A DNA stretch of 30,239 nt from Conexivisphaera sp046536535 (GCA_046536535.1 JAWDMO010000008.1:1-30239); one strand, 5' to 3'. Counted from the stretch's first letter, positions 1 to 7,530 are shown. The notes: a model not told the origin generated them from the letters alone. A program made the numbers and translations.

Positions 1-24
1 GGGTACCCTTCCACTTCAACCCGG

Positions 25-708
25 TTGAGGGAGCTGGAGTGGATGATCCGCGCCCTCGGTATATTCAAGCGGCATAAAATACCTATCGAGGAGAAGGCGC
101 ACGCGCTCTACCTCTACATGGCCGGCCTATCGTCCTGGGAGATAGCCGACGCGATGGAGGATCATTATGGAAGAAAACCGTCCCACTCGTCGGTGCTCAA
201 CTGGGCCCGCGCGCTCGGTTCGGTCAGGTGGACCATACCGCCGAGGGAGAGGAGGCTGATCGCGGTGGACGAGACCGTGGAGAAGGTGAACGGCCGGGAG
301 GTCTATGTGTGGGCCGCGATAGATGTGGACACGGGGGAGCTCCTGGCCATCAAGGCGACGTGGTCCAGGAGCTCCATGGACGCCCTCCTCTTCCTGGGCC
401 GGGTGCTCGAGGCCTGCACGAACAAACCGGTGTTCGTCGTGGACAGGGGCCCGTGGTACTCGTGGGCCTTCCGGGAGCTCGGGCTGCAGTACTACCACGA
501 GACGTTCGGGGACAGGAGCAGGGTTGAGAGGTTCTTCGGCTCCCTGAAGAGGAGGACGAGGGTATTCTTCAACAACATAAACGCCAGGAGGTCGAGGATC
601 GCATCGCTGGATAGAATCGTCAACATGTTCTTCGTGTACTACAACGGGCTGAGGTTCCACAAGGGGATAGGGCGCGTGCCGTCGGAGGTGATCGCTGTTG
701 TGGGGTGA
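25..708 (+). CDS. DDE transposase, IS6/IS240-like
   Basis: Transposase of 227 aa for cut- or copy-and-paste movement of its own insertion sequence. The N-terminal 65 residues look like a helix-turn-helix DNA-binding region (AGLSSWEIADAM). The catalytic core follows with D82 in AVDET, D140 in VVDRGPW and E168 in SRVERFFGSLK, which is the DDE triad and spacing of IS6-type rve domains. The C-terminal stretch FFVYYNGLRFHKG is also typical. The open frame starts with TTG at 25; an in-frame ATG at 43 is an alternative start. No frameshift or internal stop is seen and the length fits the family, so it could be active. The promoter would lie outside the window. Confidence 0.9.
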   Translation: MRELEWMIRALGIFKRHKIPIEEKAHALYLYMAGLSSWEIADAMEDHYGRKPSHSSVLNWARALGSVRWTIPPRERRLIAVDETVEKVNGREVYVWAAIDVDTGELLAIKATWSRSSMDALLFLGRVLEACTNKPVFVVDRGPWYSWAFRELGLQYYHETFGDRSRVERFFGSLKRRTRVFFNNINARRSRIASLDRIVNMFFVYYNGLRFHKGIGRVPSEVIAVVG

Positions 709-712
709 TCCC

Positions 713-732
713 CCTTATCTGACCAACACCTC
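713..732. repeat. Terminal-repeat-like 20-mer, copy 1
   Basis: CCTTATCTGACCAACACCTC starts five bases after the transposase stop. Its reverse complement recurs at 5246-5265 with one difference (T718 versus C). Inferred to be the right terminal inverted repeat of the insertion sequence. Confidence 0.65.
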
Positions 733-778
733 AATATGGTCGGCTAATCCTTTAATCCGGGCTAGCGCATCCATACAT

Positions 779-1366
779 GTGAAGCTGGCGACGTACTCCG
801 CCAAGGGCGTCGAGTACTCCTTCAGGTCGGCGGACCCGGGGGACTCGAGCTCGATCGTCGAGTTCTACGCGTCGATGGACCCCGAGACGATATTCATGCG
901 TTTCCTCTCCGCGTACAGGAACTTCGAGGGCCATGTGAGGGGGATATTCCCCCCGGCGAATCCGCTGGGGTTCGTGCTCCTGGGGGAGGTCGGGGACGCA
1001 ATAGTTGTGGAGGGCGAGTCCTTCCTCGACGGGAGGCGCTGCGCGGAGCTCGCGCCGGTCGTCCACCCTTCGCACAGATCCAGGGGGTTGGGATCGGTCA
1101 TCACGGCGCTCATGGTGGTGGAGTCCGTCAGGAGGGGCGCCATCTGCATAGAGGTGTACTATCACATGGAGAACACGCCGATGGCCAGGATAGCGAAGTC
1201 GCTGGGGATGAAGCTGAGCGTGGTGGAGGAGGTCATGCACGGGGTCGTGGGGGCGGAGGACGGGATGGCCAGGGCCGCGGATATCCTGAGGAGGAGGAAC
1301 GTCGCCCTCGCGGCGGACATCAGCGGGACAGCATCCTCCGCGCCATCAACGCCAGGAGCCCCGTGA
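779..1366 (+). CDS. GNAT-family N-acetyltransferase
   Basis: Predicted acetyl-CoA-dependent acyltransferase of 195 aa; the substrate is unknown. The acetyl-CoA pyrophosphate-binding motif is visible as HPSHRSRGLGSVI, followed by the usual helix and a C-terminal ARIAKSLGMK segment, where GNATs place the last strand. The open frame extends upstream to 698 inside the transposase end. I start it at GTG 779 because an AT-rich TATA-like stretch (about 748-756, CTTTAATCC) lies 25-30 bp upstream, which fits leaderless transcription. The gene ends 47 bp inside the convergent ABC permease gene. It is the first gene beyond the IS end. Confidence 0.75.
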   Translation: MKLATYSAKGVEYSFRSADPGDSSSIVEFYASMDPETIFMRFLSAYRNFEGHVRGIFPPANPLGFVLLGEVGDAIVVEGESFLDGRRCAELAPVVHPSHRSRGLGSVITALMVVESVRRGAICIEVYYHMENTPMARIAKSLGMKLSVVEEVMHGVVGAEDGMARAADILRRRNVALAADISGTASSAPSTPGAP

Positions 1367-2186
1367 AGAGCGCCGCGAACGCCACCAGGTAGGCGAAGTC
1401 GAGGTACAGATTGACGCCCGGCGTCCCGAGGAGGAGGCCCCTGATCGCCTCGTTTGAGTAAGTTATCGGGTTCACCATCGCGACCGACCGCAGCCACCAG
1501 GGCATCATCTGCAGCGGGTAGAACGAGTTGCTCGTGAAGAGGAGGGGCATGTTGACGAGGTTCATTATCATCATCTGGCTCTCCCAGCTGGTGGACCTGA
1601 GCGCCAGCATCAGGAAAAGCGAGGAGAGGCCCATGGAGAGCAGGAAGAGCACTGCGTAGGTGCCGAGGAAGTCGAGGGGGTTCAGGCCAGTCCTGAACTG
1701 CATCCCCAGGAGGACTGCCACCAGGAGGACAACCGTGGCCTGGACGAGGGACTTCACGACCGAGGCGAGGGACTTCCCCATCACTATGTTGGACCTGGGC
1801 ACGGGGGTTGTCAGGAGCTTGTTCAGTATCCCGAGCCGTCTGTCCCACACGATTGTCATTCCGCTGTTCATCGACATGAAGAGCACGATGAACGACAGCA
1901 TCCCGGCCGCGAGGAACGAGAAGTAATTGGTGACCCCGAAGACCTTCAGCATTATGTCCCGCCCCAGCTCGTCCATAACCTGCGATGGTATGTTGAGGCC
2001 GGGTATCTGGAGGCTGGATGAGGTGAAGAGGTTCCCCAAGTTCATCGCCTTCCCGAAGAGCGCAAGCCACAGTATGGGCTGGACCAGGGACATCCCTATT
2101 ATGAACGGGACCTTGTACCATTTGACGAGTTCCCTGTTCGCTATCGCCCAGATCCCATGGAGCGGCCCGTAGTGCCTGGAGCTCAT
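1320..2186 (-). CDS. ABC-2 type transporter permease
   Basis: Membrane subunit of 288 aa that would pair with the upstream ATPase to export a drug, lipid or polysaccharide. About six hydrophobic segments are visible, beginning with FIIGMSLVQPILWLALFG and ending with LVAFAALFTGLLALMARRML, and the loop WDRRLGILNKLLTTPVPR is typical of ABC-2/DrrB permeases. The ATG at 2186 overlaps the ATPase stop as ATGA, so the two are probably translationally coupled. The frame stays open upstream to 2891 inside the ATPase gene, but that part is a shadow. The 3' end overlaps the convergent acetyltransferase gene by 47 bp. Confidence 0.88.
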   Translation of the reverse strand: MSSRHYGPLHGIWAIANRELVKWYKVPFIIGMSLVQPILWLALFGKAMNLGNLFTSSSLQIPGLNIPSQVMDELGRDIMLKVFGVTNYFSFLAAGMLSFIVLFMSMNSGMTIVWDRRLGILNKLLTTPVPRSNIVMGKSLASVVKSLVQATVVLLVAVLLGMQFRTGLNPLDFLGTYAVLFLLSMGLSSLFLMLALRSTSWESQMMIMNLVNMPLLFTSNSFYPLQMMPWWLRSVAMVNPITYSNEAIRGLLLGTPGVNLYLDFAYLVAFAALFTGLLALMARRMLSR

Positions 2187-3184
2187 GATCTGGCCCTCCT
2201 GAGCGTCGCCCTCATCGCGAACACCTCCTCGGAGGACGCCTGGGCGTCCCTCAACCTCCTCCCGGTGTACTCCATGTAGACCTCGTCCATCGTCGGCTCG
2301 CTCACCTCCATCCTCCTTATCTGGATCCCCGAACTCATCAGCGCCCTGAGGATCTCGGGTAGCGCTGTGGATGCGTCCTTGAGTTTGAAGACGAGCGATC
2401 CATCGTATTCCTTGGCATCTATGCCGGCGGACTGCAGGACCTCCTCCGCGGCCGCCATGCTGTCCACCGCCAGCGTCACAACGTCCCCTCCTATGCTGTC
2501 CTTCAGCTCCCTGGGGGTCCCGATCCTCACCACCTTCCCCCTGTCCATTATCGCTATACGGCTGGCATATGAGTCGGCCTCCTCCATGTAATGCGTCGTG
2601 AACAGTATCGTCATTCCGTACTCGTCCTTCAACCTCCTTATGTAGGACCATATGGCGGTCCTCGTCTGGACATCCAGCCCCAGGGTGGGCTCGTCCAGGA
2701 ATAGTATGCGCGGCGAGTTTATGAGGCCCATGGCTATCTCCAGCCTGCGCCTCATGCCCCCGGAGTAGGCCTCGACCTTCGTCTTCGCGAACCTGGAGAG
2801 CTCGACCATGTCGAGGAGCTCCTGCGCCCTCCTCCTCCCCTCGTCGCCCGGGATCCCGTAGAGGCTCGCTATGAACGTCAGGTTCTCCCATCCCGTGAGG
2901 TCCTCGTCCGCGGTGTACTCCTGGGGGACGACCCCTATTGCCCTCCTGACCATCTCCGGCTGTGAGGAGACGTCGTATCCGCCCACCTTGGCGCTGCCCT
3001 CGGTGGGCCTCACGAGGGTCGTCAGCATTCCTATCGTAGTCGTCTTCCCCGCACCGTTCGGGCCGAGGAGCGCGAAGACCTCGCCCTCCTCTATCCTCAG
3101 ATCTATGTGGTCCACGGCCACCAGTTTGCCGTTGTATACCTTGGTGAGGCCCACCGCGGATATCGCGCCCTCGGGCTCAGGCAT
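2183..3184 (-). CDS. ABC transporter ATP-binding protein, DrrA-like
   Basis: ATPase of 333 aa energising the downstream ABC-2 permease. Walker A is GPNGAGKTT at residues 41-49, the Q-loop is near Q88, the ABC signature is SGGMR at 141-145, Walker B is LFLDEP at 161-166 and the switch histidine is H198. After the nucleotide-binding domain come about 100 residues (VVTLAVDSMAAAEEVLQSAG..) resembling the C-terminal domain of DrrA-type exporters. The gene overlaps the PadR gene by 8 bp upstream and the permease by 4 bp downstream, so padR-ATPase-permease reads as one operon. Such modules usually export hydrophobic toxins; the substrate cannot be read from sequence. Confidence 0.93.
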   Translation of the reverse strand: MPEPEGAISAVGLTKVYNGKLVAVDHIDLRIEEGEVFALLGPNGAGKTTTIGMLTTLVRPTEGSAKVGGYDVSSQPEMVRRAIGVVPQEYTADEDLTGWENLTFIASLYGIPGDEGRRRAQELLDMVELSRFAKTKVEAYSGGMRRRLEIAMGLINSPRILFLDEPTLGLDVQTRTAIWSYIRRLKDEYGMTILFTTHYMEEADSYASRIAIMDRGKVVRIGTPRELKDSIGGDVVTLAVDSMAAAEEVLQSAGIDAKEYDGSLVFKLKDASTALPEILRALMSSGIQIRRMEVSEPTMDEVYMEYTGRRLRDAQASSEEVFAMRATLRRARS

Positions 3185-3593
3185 TGCCAGCCAGCCTCCT
3201 GAGCCTCTCGGCTATCCCGGCTATCCTGGGCGCGCGGTCGCCCAGGGGTTCCCCGATCTCCTCCAGGTATCTGACGTAGCCGTCCAGCTCCTCTATCGCC
3301 ACGTCCACGCTCATGGGCTTCCTCTGGGGGACCCAGTAGCCCTCCTCCAGCTCCCTCCTCCCGAGCTCGGTTATCTCGTATCTGCCGTCCGGCCTCCTGG
3401 AGATCAACCCATCGCTGGCCATCGCTGATAGCAGGGGATAGACGGCGCCGGGCGAAGGCCTCCAGAGCCCCCACCACATCTTCTCGACCGCGGATATTAT
3501 CTCCGCACCGCTCGAGGGGGACTGGCTTATGATCCACAGCACGATGCCCCTCAGGGCGCCGTGCCCGTGATAGCTCCTGGGCATGGGTATCAT
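3177..3593 (-). CDS. PadR-family transcriptional regulator
   Basis: Winged-helix repressor of 138 aa. The N-terminal half shows the PadR pattern: LRGIVLWIISQSPSSGAEII, then WRPSPGAVYPLLSAMASDGLISR and the wing ending in YEITELGRREL. The C-terminal part (VAIEELDGYVRYLEEI) is probably the dimerising helix. The frame extends upstream to 3653, but a TATA-like box (TAAATATC, 3615-3622 read on the minus strand) sits about 25 bp before the ATG at 3593, favouring that leaderless start; ATG 3584 is an alternative. It heads an operon with the ABC exporter and probably represses it. A near-palindrome covers its own promoter. Confidence 0.88.
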   Translation of the reverse strand: MIPMPRSYHGHGALRGIVLWIISQSPSSGAEIISAVEKMWWGLWRPSPGAVYPLLSAMASDGLISRRPDGRYEITELGRRELEEGYWVPQRKPMSVDVAIEELDGYVRYLEEIGEPLGDRAPRIAGIAERLRRLAGNA

Positions 3594-3619
3594 ATCGTAC
3601 CTGATATCGAATACGATAT
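3592..3619. promoter_or_regulatory. Probable PadR operator over the padR promoter
   Basis: This is a 28-bp near-palindrome. Outer arms ATATCGTA (3592-3599) and TACGATAT (3612-3619) are perfect inverted repeats, and the centre GATATC (3603-3608) is itself palindromic on the same axis, so 22 of 28 positions are symmetric. It covers the stretch from the TATA-like box to the inferred transcription start of padR. Repressor binding here would block the operon, giving autorepression. The assignment to PadR is inferred from position. Confidence 0.7.
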
Positions 3620-3766
3620 TTAGGCATTTCCCGATAACCGATGGACGCTGCATGTATCAATCCTGTACCGGGGATGCCATATCGGGCAAACCTGAAGCTC
3701 AGGGCCCCGGGATCGAGATCCGCGCTCAGCGACCGGGCGGTTCGCCGCGGCGGCGCCGCGCAAGGC

Positions 3767-3778
3767 TTTTATATAATA
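3767..3778 (+). promoter_or_regulatory. TATA box of the 3796 gene
   Basis: TTTTATATAATA is the strongest TATA-like sequence in the region. Its centre lies about 24 bp upstream of the ATG at 3796, which implies a leaderless transcript and fixes that start. Confidence 0.75.
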
Positions 3779-3795
3779 CCCGGTTCCGCGCGAAT

Positions 3796-4236
3796 ATGAT
3801 AGAGGAAATCAACATAGATGGATTCGCGGCCAAGGCCAGATCGCTCGGATTGAGCGTTTTCTACGGTTTCATGGACGAGCAGCTGGCGCCGATGGCCTAC
3901 TGGGATAATGAACACGGCGATTATGCCGAGTTCATAAGGCTGGCAAAGGACCTGGGCGTCCCGATGGTCGTGATTAACGGATTCGTGCTGGATGACGATG
4001 ACATAGATGAGAGTAAATCCGATATCGAATCCCTCTCCGGGGAAGCGCCGGAGGGCGTAGCCAGGGATCTCAAGAAAAGACTCGAGTCCTTCAGGAAGTA
4101 CGCGGGAAAGGTGGGATCCGTGGCTGTTTCATGGACAAAGGACGGCGTTGTGTATAATTATATTGAATCAACGAAATGGGCAGCTGATTATTTCTATCTA
4201 CTCGATGAAATTGATAATTTACTTGAGGGCAGCTGA
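3796..4236 (+). CDS. Hypothetical protein, acidic, soluble
   Basis: I do not recognise this 146-aa protein. It has no membrane segment or signal peptide. It is acidic, with a run DDDDIDESKSDIES around residues 67-80, and alternates helices and strands (RLAKDLGVPMVVINGFVL; VGSVAVSWTKDGVVYNYIES). The C-terminus is tryptophan- and tyrosine-rich (TKWAADYFYLLDEIDN). The open frame begins at 3583, but the TATA box at 3767-3778 sets the start at ATG 3796. Its 3' third is more AT-rich than the neighbours, which with the position inside an IS-bounded block suggests recent acquisition. It stands alone between the PadR operon and convergent minus-strand genes. Confidence 0.7.
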   Translation: MIEEINIDGFAAKARSLGLSVFYGFMDEQLAPMAYWDNEHGDYAEFIRLAKDLGVPMVVINGFVLDDDDIDESKSDIESLSGEAPEGVARDLKKRLESFRKYAGKVGSVAVSWTKDGVVYNYIESTKWAADYFYLLDEIDNLLEGS

Positions 4237-4508
4237 TTCCCCCGCGCAATATCTGATATGTAACTTCACGATTCCTCGCGGCGTCCGCCTCCGATTGACC
4301 CCGAACATCCCGCTCTCGAGCTCTCGAGGTATATGTGGCGCCTGGCGCCCATTCGTCACAATCCTCCTGTGGAGGAGCCATTCGACGCCGCCCGCAACGA
4401 TGTTGATCCACAGGTCCACCGCCGCGGCTCCATAGCCATTCGGACCCGGGGACCGCGTATTCCGGCGATGGTGAAAATGTCCTATGTGTTCGGCTCGCCC
4501 CGGACGCG

Positions 4509-4892
4509 CTAGGATCCCGCGTCCATTGCCGCTGGAACGAATTCCAGATATGCCGGAGGGGAGCGGCGCAGCTTATCCAGCCACATGCTGACCCTCTTCT
4601 CGAAGCAGCACCTCCTGAGGATCGCCGCCGAGCGCGCGGCCTCATCGCCCTCCAGGATGCGGCCGACGACCTCCAGCGGTGGGCCGAGGGGCTTCCCGAG
4701 GATCGTGGATGGCTGCACGAGGGCGCGCGGATTCCTGCGGAGCCTCTTCACCTTGCCCGAGTAAAGCGATGTATGCACCAGGATTCTATCTCCGTCCAGC
4801 GCGAAGAGGACAGCCGTGGGAACCGGGGTGCCATTCTTCCTGAAGGTGGTGAGCAGTATGTACTTGTGGCCCCGGAGCTCCGAGATCGACAT
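4509..4892 (-). CDS. Pyridoxamine 5'-phosphate oxidase-like FMN/F420-binding split-barrel protein
   Basis: Small split-barrel flavoprotein of 127 aa, of the type annotated as PPOX-class F420- or FMN-dependent oxidoreductase. Visible features are KYILLTTFRKNGTPVPTAVLFALDGDRILVHTSLYSGKVKRLRRNPRALVQP, the usual order of strands that form the cofactor site and dimer interface, and a C-terminal YLEFVPAAM strand. The substrate is unknown. I use ATG 4892; a TTG at 4898 is in frame but overlaps the preceding stop. It follows the small membrane protein by two bases, so the two form an operon. Confidence 0.85.
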   Translation of the reverse strand: MSISELRGHKYILLTTFRKNGTPVPTAVLFALDGDRILVHTSLYSGKVKRLRRNPRALVQPSTILGKPLGPPLEVVGRILEGDEAARSAAILRRCCFEKRVSMWLDKLRRSPPAYLEFVPAAMDAGS

Positions 4893-4894
4893 TA

Positions 4895-5197
4895 TCAACC
4901 CTTCCAGATGCCTATCGCGATCCCTATTATGAAGAAGATGGAAACGCCCGAGAAGATCGCGGGGGCGCTGGAGATCCAGTGCGCGATCAGTGAGGCGACC
5001 TTCGCCGTTAGGGCGGATGCCGACATCCCCGGGAGGGAGATGCCGATGTACGTTCCCAGTATCACCGCTACTATGAATATGATGAATGACACGATCGCCT
5101 TCTTTATCGCGAGGCCGAAGAGCAGCCCGTCGACGAACGCCAGCACTATCAGTATGAGCGGGCCATACGGTTGGATGGCGGCGGGGAGCGGTATCAT
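4895..5197 (-). CDS. Small integral membrane protein, unknown function
   Basis: Protein of 100 aa with about three transmembrane helices: PLILIVLAFVDGLLFGLA, AIVSFIIFIVAVILGTYIGI and APAIFSGVSIFFIIGIAIGIW. I do not recognise a family. A TATA-like box (CTTATAAG, about 5219-5226) lies 25 bp upstream of the ATG at 5197, giving a leaderless start. It is first in a two-gene operon with the split-barrel flavoprotein. It is divergent from the heat-shock gene, and a terminal-repeat-like 20-mer sits between the two promoters. Confidence 0.75.
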   Translation of the reverse strand: MIPLPAAIQPYGPLILIVLAFVDGLLFGLAIKKAIVSFIIFIVAVILGTYIGISLPGMSASALTAKVASLIAHWISSAPAIFSGVSIFFIIGIAIGIWKG

Positions 5198-5245
5198 GCG
5201 GACATACTATCCGGCTCCCCCTTATAAGGAGTTAGGGGTTTGGGG

Positions 5246-5265
5246 GAGGTGTTGGTCAGGTAAGG
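5246..5265. repeat. Terminal-repeat-like 20-mer, solo copy 2
   Basis: GAGGTGTTGGTCAGGTAAGG is the reverse complement of 713-732 with one mismatch. No transposase lies beside this copy, so it looks like a solo end left after excision or decay. It lies between the divergent promoters of the membrane-protein operon and the small heat-shock gene. Confidence 0.65.
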
Positions 5266-5321
5266 CCAAACCGATGGGAATGGGCGAAATCTATATTATT
5301 ATGGATGCCCTTGAAACTCGT

Positions 5322-5702
5322 ATGAGCGATGTGGCAAAATACTTCTCGAGGGAATTCGCGAGGGAGCTCAGCTCCCGGTCGAGGGCATTCTTCGAGCTCG
5401 TGATGCCCCCCATCGATATATACGAGGATGGATCGGAGCTCGTGGTAGTGGCCGACATGGCGGGATTCGATAAGTCCACGATAAAGACGACCCTCAATGG
5501 ATCGGTGCTCACGATAGCTGCGAGGAGGGAGGCGCCGGAGGGCGCCGTTTACTACTGGGAGCAGAGGCCGATGAGGATCCACAGGGTCGTGCCGCTCCCG
5601 ATCCCCCCGGATCCCGAGGGAGAGGTGGGCGCCAAATATGAAGATGGGGTACTCACCGTCAGGATACCGGTGAAGGGCGCGAGGAGCGTCAAAGTGGAGT
5701 GA
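5322..5702 (+). CDS. Small heat-shock protein, Hsp20/alpha-crystallin family
   Basis: ATP-independent chaperone of 126 aa that would hold unfolding proteins in oligomers in the cytoplasm. The alpha-crystallin domain runs from about residue 28 (MPPIDIYEDGSELVVVADMAGFDKSTIKTTLNGSVLTIAARRE) to YEDGVLTVRIPVK. The tail SVKVE contains the VKV version of the I/V-x-I/V anchor. The open frame extends far upstream and ATG 5301 is possible, but the TATA-like box CTATATTA (about 5291-5298) lies 27 bp before ATG 5322, so I take that start. It heads a tight operon with a 78-aa protein (1-bp gap) and a UbiB-like kinase. Confidence 0.9.
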   Translation: MSDVAKYFSREFARELSSRSRAFFELVMPPIDIYEDGSELVVVADMAGFDKSTIKTTLNGSVLTIAARREAPEGAVYYWEQRPMRIHRVVPLPIPPDPEGEVGAKYEDGVLTVRIPVKGARSVKVE

Positions 5703-5703
5703 G

Positions 5704-5940
5704 TTGCGCGGCATAAGGATAGACAAGGATGTGATGGCGGGCCTTCCGCCTTGGTTCGAGAAGACCCTGCTCGGATTTCCGGAGGGGGCGAGGGCTCAGT
5801 ACAGGGGGCCGATGGGGCTCCACGTGCGCGAATACGATGACTTCTACGAACTGCACTTCGATGTCTTTGATCCGAGGGAACACCCTGTTCTGCACCTCCT
5901 GTTGGAGGTCACACTGTACGCGTCCCGGAAGGGGCGCTGA
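5704..5940 (+). CDS. Hypothetical 78-aa protein in the sHSP-UbiB operon
   Basis: Unrecognised small soluble protein. It is rich in aromatic and acidic residues in its middle (REYDDFYELHFDVFDPREHPVLHLLLEVTLYASRKG). The TTG at 5704 follows the heat-shock stop by one base; an internal ATG at 5734 would give 68 aa starting MAGLPPWFEK. Its stop directly abuts the ATG of the UbiB-like gene at 5941, so translation is probably coupled on both sides. The packing argues that the frame is expressed; the function is unknown. Confidence 0.65.
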   Translation: MRGIRIDKDVMAGLPPWFEKTLLGFPEGARAQYRGPMGLHVREYDDFYELHFDVFDPREHPVLHLLLEVTLYASRKGR

Positions 5941-7497
5941 ATGGCCGGCGGACGACTGAGGACGCTGGAGCTGGCCGTCAGGCTGGCCCCCATCGCCCTT
6001 CGGTTCTCCCTGGACGACTCCAGATATCGCAGGAACAGGGGGCGCGTCGACGCGGAGAGATACAGGAGGCATGCCGCGCGGGCTGTCGACGCGTTCATAG
6101 GGCTGGGCCCGCTCTTCATAAAGCTCGGCCAGATCCTCTCCGTGAGGCCGGACGTCCTCCCCGACCCCTACATAGCGGAGTTCTCCAGGCTACAGGACGA
6201 GGTCCCGCCCGAGGAGTTCGATCGCGTGAAGCCCCTGATAGAGTCGGAGCTGGGAAGGCGCGTGGAGGATGTTTTCGATGAGTTCGATCGGACCCCGATC
6301 TCCGGTGCCAGCCTGAGCCAGGTGTACAGGGCCAGGTATGGAGGAAGGGACGTGGTGGTGAAGGTGCAGAGGCCGCGCGCAAGGGAGCGCGTGGAGGAGG
6401 ACTCGGCGGCCCTCAGGACCCTCATCAGGTACTTCGGATGGATCCTCGATCCATCGATCAGATTCTCGCTGAGATCAGCGCTCGATCAGGTGGAGGGGAC
6501 CGCCTATGAGGAGCTGGACTTCAGGATGGAGGCATCCAATATGGAGCAAATAGCGGCGTCCATATCCAGGAGGGGGATAATGATCCCGGAGGTGATCCAT
6601 GAGGTCTCAACCGAGAGGGTCCTGGTCATGGAGTACCTGCCCGGCATCAAGATAACGAACGTGGAGGCGCTCGATGCCGCGGGGATCGATCGGAGGAGGC
6701 TCGCCGGCAGAGTTGCGAGGCTCTTCATGGGGATGGTCCTGAGCGGGGACGTCTTCCACGCGGATCCCCACCCGGGCAACATCTCGGTCGCGGAGGACGG
6801 GAGAATCATACTCTACGACTTCGGCATGGCGGGAAGGCTCGACCGGAAGACCAGGATATCGCTCGTGAGGCTCTACAGGGCGATAGTCGAGGGGGACTCG
6901 GAGTGGGCGGTGGAGGCGCTGACCGACATCGGTGCCGTGCAGCCCGGGGCGGACCGGAGGCTCCTGAGGAGGGCCGTGGAGCTGATGCTCGAGGAGGCCA
7001 GGGGGGAGGGGATCGCCGCCGAGGCGGAGGTGCAGGAGCTCCTGAGGGCCGCGGGCCGGGCAATCCACGGGTTTCCGTTCAGGCTCCCGAGGAATCTCGT
7101 GCTCTACGTGAGGATGATCGTGGTGCTCGAGGGCGTGTGCAAGAGGCTGGACCCGGAGTTCAAGTTCCTCCCAATTCTCTCGTCTACGCTCAGGGAGGAG
7201 GGGGTGGAGGCCGAGATGTACAGGGAGGAGATAATGAGGAGGGTGAGGAAGCTGGCGAGGTCCCTGGAAGATGCGCTGGAGCTGCCCACGCTGATCAAGG
7301 AATACCTGAAGGAGGACGATGGGGACCCCGGAAGGGGACTCGGCTGCCTGTTGCCGGGGATCCTAGCGGGGGCCGGGGCATCAGGGATCGCCGCGTGGGC
7401 GCTCCTGCCCGGAATTCCGTACGCGTTCCTCGCGACGGGGGCCGGGGCCCTGGCGTCGGGGCTGGCGTACTGCATAGCGAGGCGCCGCGCGCGATAA
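5941..7497 (+). CDS. ABC1/UbiB (AarF) family atypical protein kinase-like protein
   Basis: Protein of 518 aa in the UbiB/ADCK family, ATP-using proteins linked in bacteria and mitochondria to isoprenoid-quinone or lipid homeostasis. Hallmarks are the KxGQ motif (KLGQ, residues 61-64), the alanine-loop region SGASLSQVY (121-129), VKVQRP with the ATP-binding lysine K141, the acidic helix EELDFRMEASN (190-200), the catalytic loop HADPHPGN (273-280) and DFG (293-295). The C-terminus carries two hydrophobic helices (GCLLPGILAGAGASGIAAWALLPG; AFLATGAGALASGLAYCIA) that would anchor it to the membrane. In archaea a role in menaquinone or ether-lipid metabolism is only inferred. It is last in the operon starting with the small heat-shock gene. 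Confidence 0.93.
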   Translation: MAGGRLRTLELAVRLAPIALRFSLDDSRYRRNRGRVDAERYRRHAARAVDAFIGLGPLFIKLGQILSVRPDVLPDPYIAEFSRLQDEVPPEEFDRVKPLIESELGRRVEDVFDEFDRTPISGASLSQVYRARYGGRDVVVKVQRPRARERVEEDSAALRTLIRYFGWILDPSIRFSLRSALDQVEGTAYEELDFRMEASNMEQIAASISRRGIMIPEVIHEVSTERVLVMEYLPGIKITNVEALDAAGIDRRRLAGRVARLFMGMVLSGDVFHADPHPGNISVAEDGRIILYDFGMAGRLDRKTRISLVRLYRAIVEGDSEWAVEALTDIGAVQPGADRRLLRRAVELMLEEARGEGIAAEAEVQELLRAAGRAIHGFPFRLPRNLVLYVRMIVVLEGVCKRLDPEFKFLPILSSTLREEGVEAEMYREEIMRRVRKLARSLEDALELPTLIKEYLKEDDGDPGRGLGCLLPGILAGAGASGIAAWALLPGIPYAFLATGAGALASGLAYCIARRRAR

Positions 7498-7530
7498 CAT
7501 TAATAGTATAAGATAGGAAACGAACGCGCC

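Larger units (their letters stand above)
1..732 (+). mobile_element. IS6-like insertion sequence, right part, left end outside the window
   Basis: The segment holds one DDE transposase gene that stops at 708. It is followed at 713-732 by CCTTATCTGACCAACACCTC, which recurs with one mismatch in inverted orientation at 5246-5265. A repeated sequence directly after a transposase stop is where a terminal inverted repeat is expected. The matching left repeat would lie before base 1, because only 24 bases precede the TTG start. The right boundary at about 732 is inferred. Confidence 0.6.

Noticed and set aside
1320..2891. A 523-codon permease covering half of the ATPase gene
   Set aside because: Residues before 2186 are a shifted frame of the ATPase; the ATGA overlap gives a natural start.
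4362..4376. TCCTCC-TGT-GGAGGA hairpin in the 4237-4508 gap
   Set aside because: Short stem with a 3-nt loop and no T-run; could be chance in GC-rich DNA, so not called a terminator.
4219..4419. Minus-strand open frame of 66 codons between two gene groups
   Set aside because: No TATA box at the right distance and no family resemblance; it also overlaps the end of the 3796 gene antisense.
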